A DNA stretch of 64,000 nt. It comes from Gammaproteobacteria bacterium (GTDB lineage Bacteria > Pseudomonadota > Gammaproteobacteria > Eutrophobiales > Eutrophobiaceae). The stretch spans positions 1 to 64,000 of the forward strand of contig JAURNY010000030.1 of NCBI GenBank assembly GCA_030829955.1. Direction: 5' to 3'. Positions 62,891-64,000 of this stretch are shown here, one piece after another. Numbering within the stretch: position 1 is the first letter of the stretch; every line of letters begins with the position of its first letter. The notes under the pieces were generated by a model that did not search any database, was not told the DNA's origin, and saw only the letters and a list, made by a program, of their open reading frames with translations. The translations under genes and the position numbers were made by a program.

Positions 62891-63630
62891 AATTCATTAG
62901 TTAGCAGCACACCCAATAGACTGAGGATATTATCCATACCCTGTTTCAGGTTCGCTTCAATGATTTCCATGGTGATGATTTCATCAGTTTTGCCGGCTGC
63001 CCAATTTACGACTAGGGAACAACAGGCATAATCAATATGTAATTCTCTAGCCAGACTGGCTTCAGGCATACTGGTCATGCCGACAATATCGCAACCATCT
63101 TTTTCTAACCTATTAATCTCTGCAACAGTCTCCAGTCTGGGACCTTGAGTCACACCATAGGTACCTTTGTCAGCTATAGAAATACCACTTTGGTTGGCTG
63201 CATTGATTAATTTATTACGAGTTGTTTCAGAATAGGGTGCTGTAAAGTCTATATGCACAACTTCTTTAAGATTGTCTTCATAGAAGGTATCAATGCGACC
63301 ATGAGTATAATCAATCAGTTGATCCGGAATCACAATTCGGCAAGGAGTCATGTCCGAAGAAATCCCTCCAACTGCATTGATAGCAACGATTTCTGTGATG
63401 CCTTGATCGTAAAATGACTGAAGATTAGCTCGGTAATTTACTTTATGTGGCAGGATGGTATGTGGATTACCATGTCTAGGTAAAAAAAGGACTTCTTTAC
63501 CATTCCATTCACCAACCGAGATAGCGGCTGAGGGTTTACCCCATTTAGTATCTACTTCACGCGTATCGATAATATTTAGGTTTGGCAGTTTAATCAGTCC
63601 GGTACCGCCTATGATGGCAAGTTTACTCAT
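62887..63630 (-). CDS. S-methyl-5'-thioinosine phosphorylase
   Basis: Purine nucleoside phosphorylase of the MTAP/PNP family, 247 residues, with IIGGTGL near 6-12, the phosphate site RHGNPH near 52-57, and NYRANL near 65-70. The segment GMTSMPEASLARELHIDYACCSLVVN closely follows the P. aeruginosa methylthioinosine phosphorylase PA3004 as I remember it. Asn209 occupies the position that is Asp in adenine-type MTAP, predicting preference for a 6-oxopurine (methylthioinosine) over methylthioadenosine. The gene overlaps hpt upstream and the CPXCG gene downstream by 4 bases each. Its product hypoxanthine is the substrate of hpt. Confidence 0.88.
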   Translation of the reverse strand: MSKLAIIGGTGLIKLPNLNIIDTREVDTKWGKPSAAISVGEWNGKEVLFLPRHGNPHTILPHKVNYRANLQSFYDQGITEIVAINAVGGISSDMTPCRIVIPDQLIDYTHGRIDTFYEDNLKEVVHIDFTAPYSETTRNKLINAANQSGISIADKGTYGVTQGPRLETVAEINRLEKDGCDIVGMTSMPEASLARELHIDYACCSLVVNWAAGKTDEIITMEIIEANLKQGMDNILSLLGVLLTNEL

Positions 63631-64000
63631 AATGACTTTACTGCATAAATGCCATTCACGTTTCGATGAAATTCTTTATAGTCCATGCCGTAACCAAACA
63701 CATAGCGATCAGGAACCTTTAAGCCGGTAAAATCTGCATTGGCAATCGGACGCGGTTTATTAATTTCTTTATCTGCCAGTACAGCGGTATAAACTTCACT
63801 TGCACCAGTCTTGATACAATCTTCTTTTATTGCAGCAAGAGTAATTCCTTCATCAAGAATATCATCAATCAGCAATATTGTCTGGTTAGCTATTTCTTTG
63901 TCAGGCCTTTTTTTCCAATGAAGTTCATGACCACTTATACCACTGCGATAACGAGTAGCATGGATGTAATCGATTTGGCAAGGGAATTGAAGTTTTGCAA
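63627..64000 (-). CDS. hpt: Hypoxanthine phosphoribosyltransferase, 5' end outside the window
   Basis: Salvages hypoxanthine to IMP with PRPP. The frame stays open to the right edge of the window. The visible 124 residues contain YIHATRYRSG and SGHELHWKKRPD, the PRPP-binding loop ILLIDDILDEGITLAA, and YVFGYGMDYKEFHRN near the end, which matches the gammaproteobacterial hypoxanthine-guanine type. About 60 N-terminal residues are missing. Its stop codon overlaps the start of the phosphorylase gene (ATGA). The only in-frame ATG visible (63875) is internal. Confidence 0.93.
   Translation of the reverse strand, partial: AKLQFPCQIDYIHATRYRSGISGHELHWKKRPDKEIANQTILLIDDILDEGITLAAIKEDCIKTGASEVYTAVLADKEINKPRPIANADFTGLKVPDRYVFGYGMDYKEFHRNVNGIYAVKSL

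Overview
The window is a stretch of bacterial chromosome, almost all single-copy housekeeping and biosynthetic genes, with no insertion sequence, prophage, CRISPR array, rRNA or tRNA that I can recognise. Protein families and gene order point to a gammaproteobacterium with an AT-rich genome: cmk-rpsA-ihfB-lapA-lapB-pyrF, mtaD/mtnA-gyrA-serC-pheA-hisC-tyrA-aroA, mfd-csiV, ftsB-ispD-ispF, ycgL, rnt, tas, smrB and single-chain purL are typical of that class, and several blocks match the order I remember from Pseudomonas. The window also carries most of a serine-cycle set (sga, mcl, mtkA, mtkB, hprA, ppc, and ftfL further on), so the organism is probably a methylotroph or at least assimilates C1 units. 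No methanol or methane oxidation gene is present here, and mtdA and fch are not in the window.

Layout. 1-3775: dnaK (5' truncated), dnaJ, dapB. 3778-6824 (minus): icd-aceK, isocitrate dehydrogenase with its own kinase/phosphatase. 6825-8436: metZ behind a long leader whose first part looks like a SAM-II riboswitch with a terminator. 8499-17343: serine-cycle block, sga (minus) diverging over a 688-bp intergenic region from mcl-mtkA-mtkB-hprA-ppc, bounded by two similar bidirectional terminators. 17430-19521: a small accessory zone (lipoprotein, GFA-family protein, decayed pirin gene, SDR). 19569-22482: tag, an unusual nucleotidyltransferase, asnS. 22657-26029: MFS exporter, ycgL, ftfL. 26178-31908: unknown small protein, pyrG-kdsA-eno-ftsB-ispD-ispF. 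32005-39226 (minus): tas-purB-purL-smrB. 39317-42299: pyrC-rnt, then a membrane protein with a b561-type cytochrome. 42388-44816: mtaD diverging from mtnA. 44947-62501: gyrA-serC-pheA-hisC-tyrA-aroA-cmk-rpsA-ihfB-lapA-lapB-pyrF-mfd-csiV. 62702-64000 (minus): hpt (truncated)-mtnP-like-CPXCG protein.

How the genes work together. Sga, HprA, Ppc, MtkAB and Mcl together turn serine plus glyoxylate, through hydroxypyruvate, glycerate, PEP, oxaloacetate, malate and malyl-CoA, into acetyl-CoA and regenerated glyoxylate; FtfL supplies formyl-tetrahydrofolate. AceK could throttle isocitrate dehydrogenase when C2 units must be conserved. MtaD, the methylthioinosine phosphorylase, Hpt and MtnA make a coherent methylthioadenosine salvage route via methylthioinosine and hypoxanthine. 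The strongest unusual signals are the SAM-II-like aptamer and terminator before metZ, the serine cycle with icd-aceK, the inosine-type MTA salvage, an archaeal-looking nucleotidyltransferase and a pirin pseudogene. All family assignments were made by reading the sequences; no database search was run.
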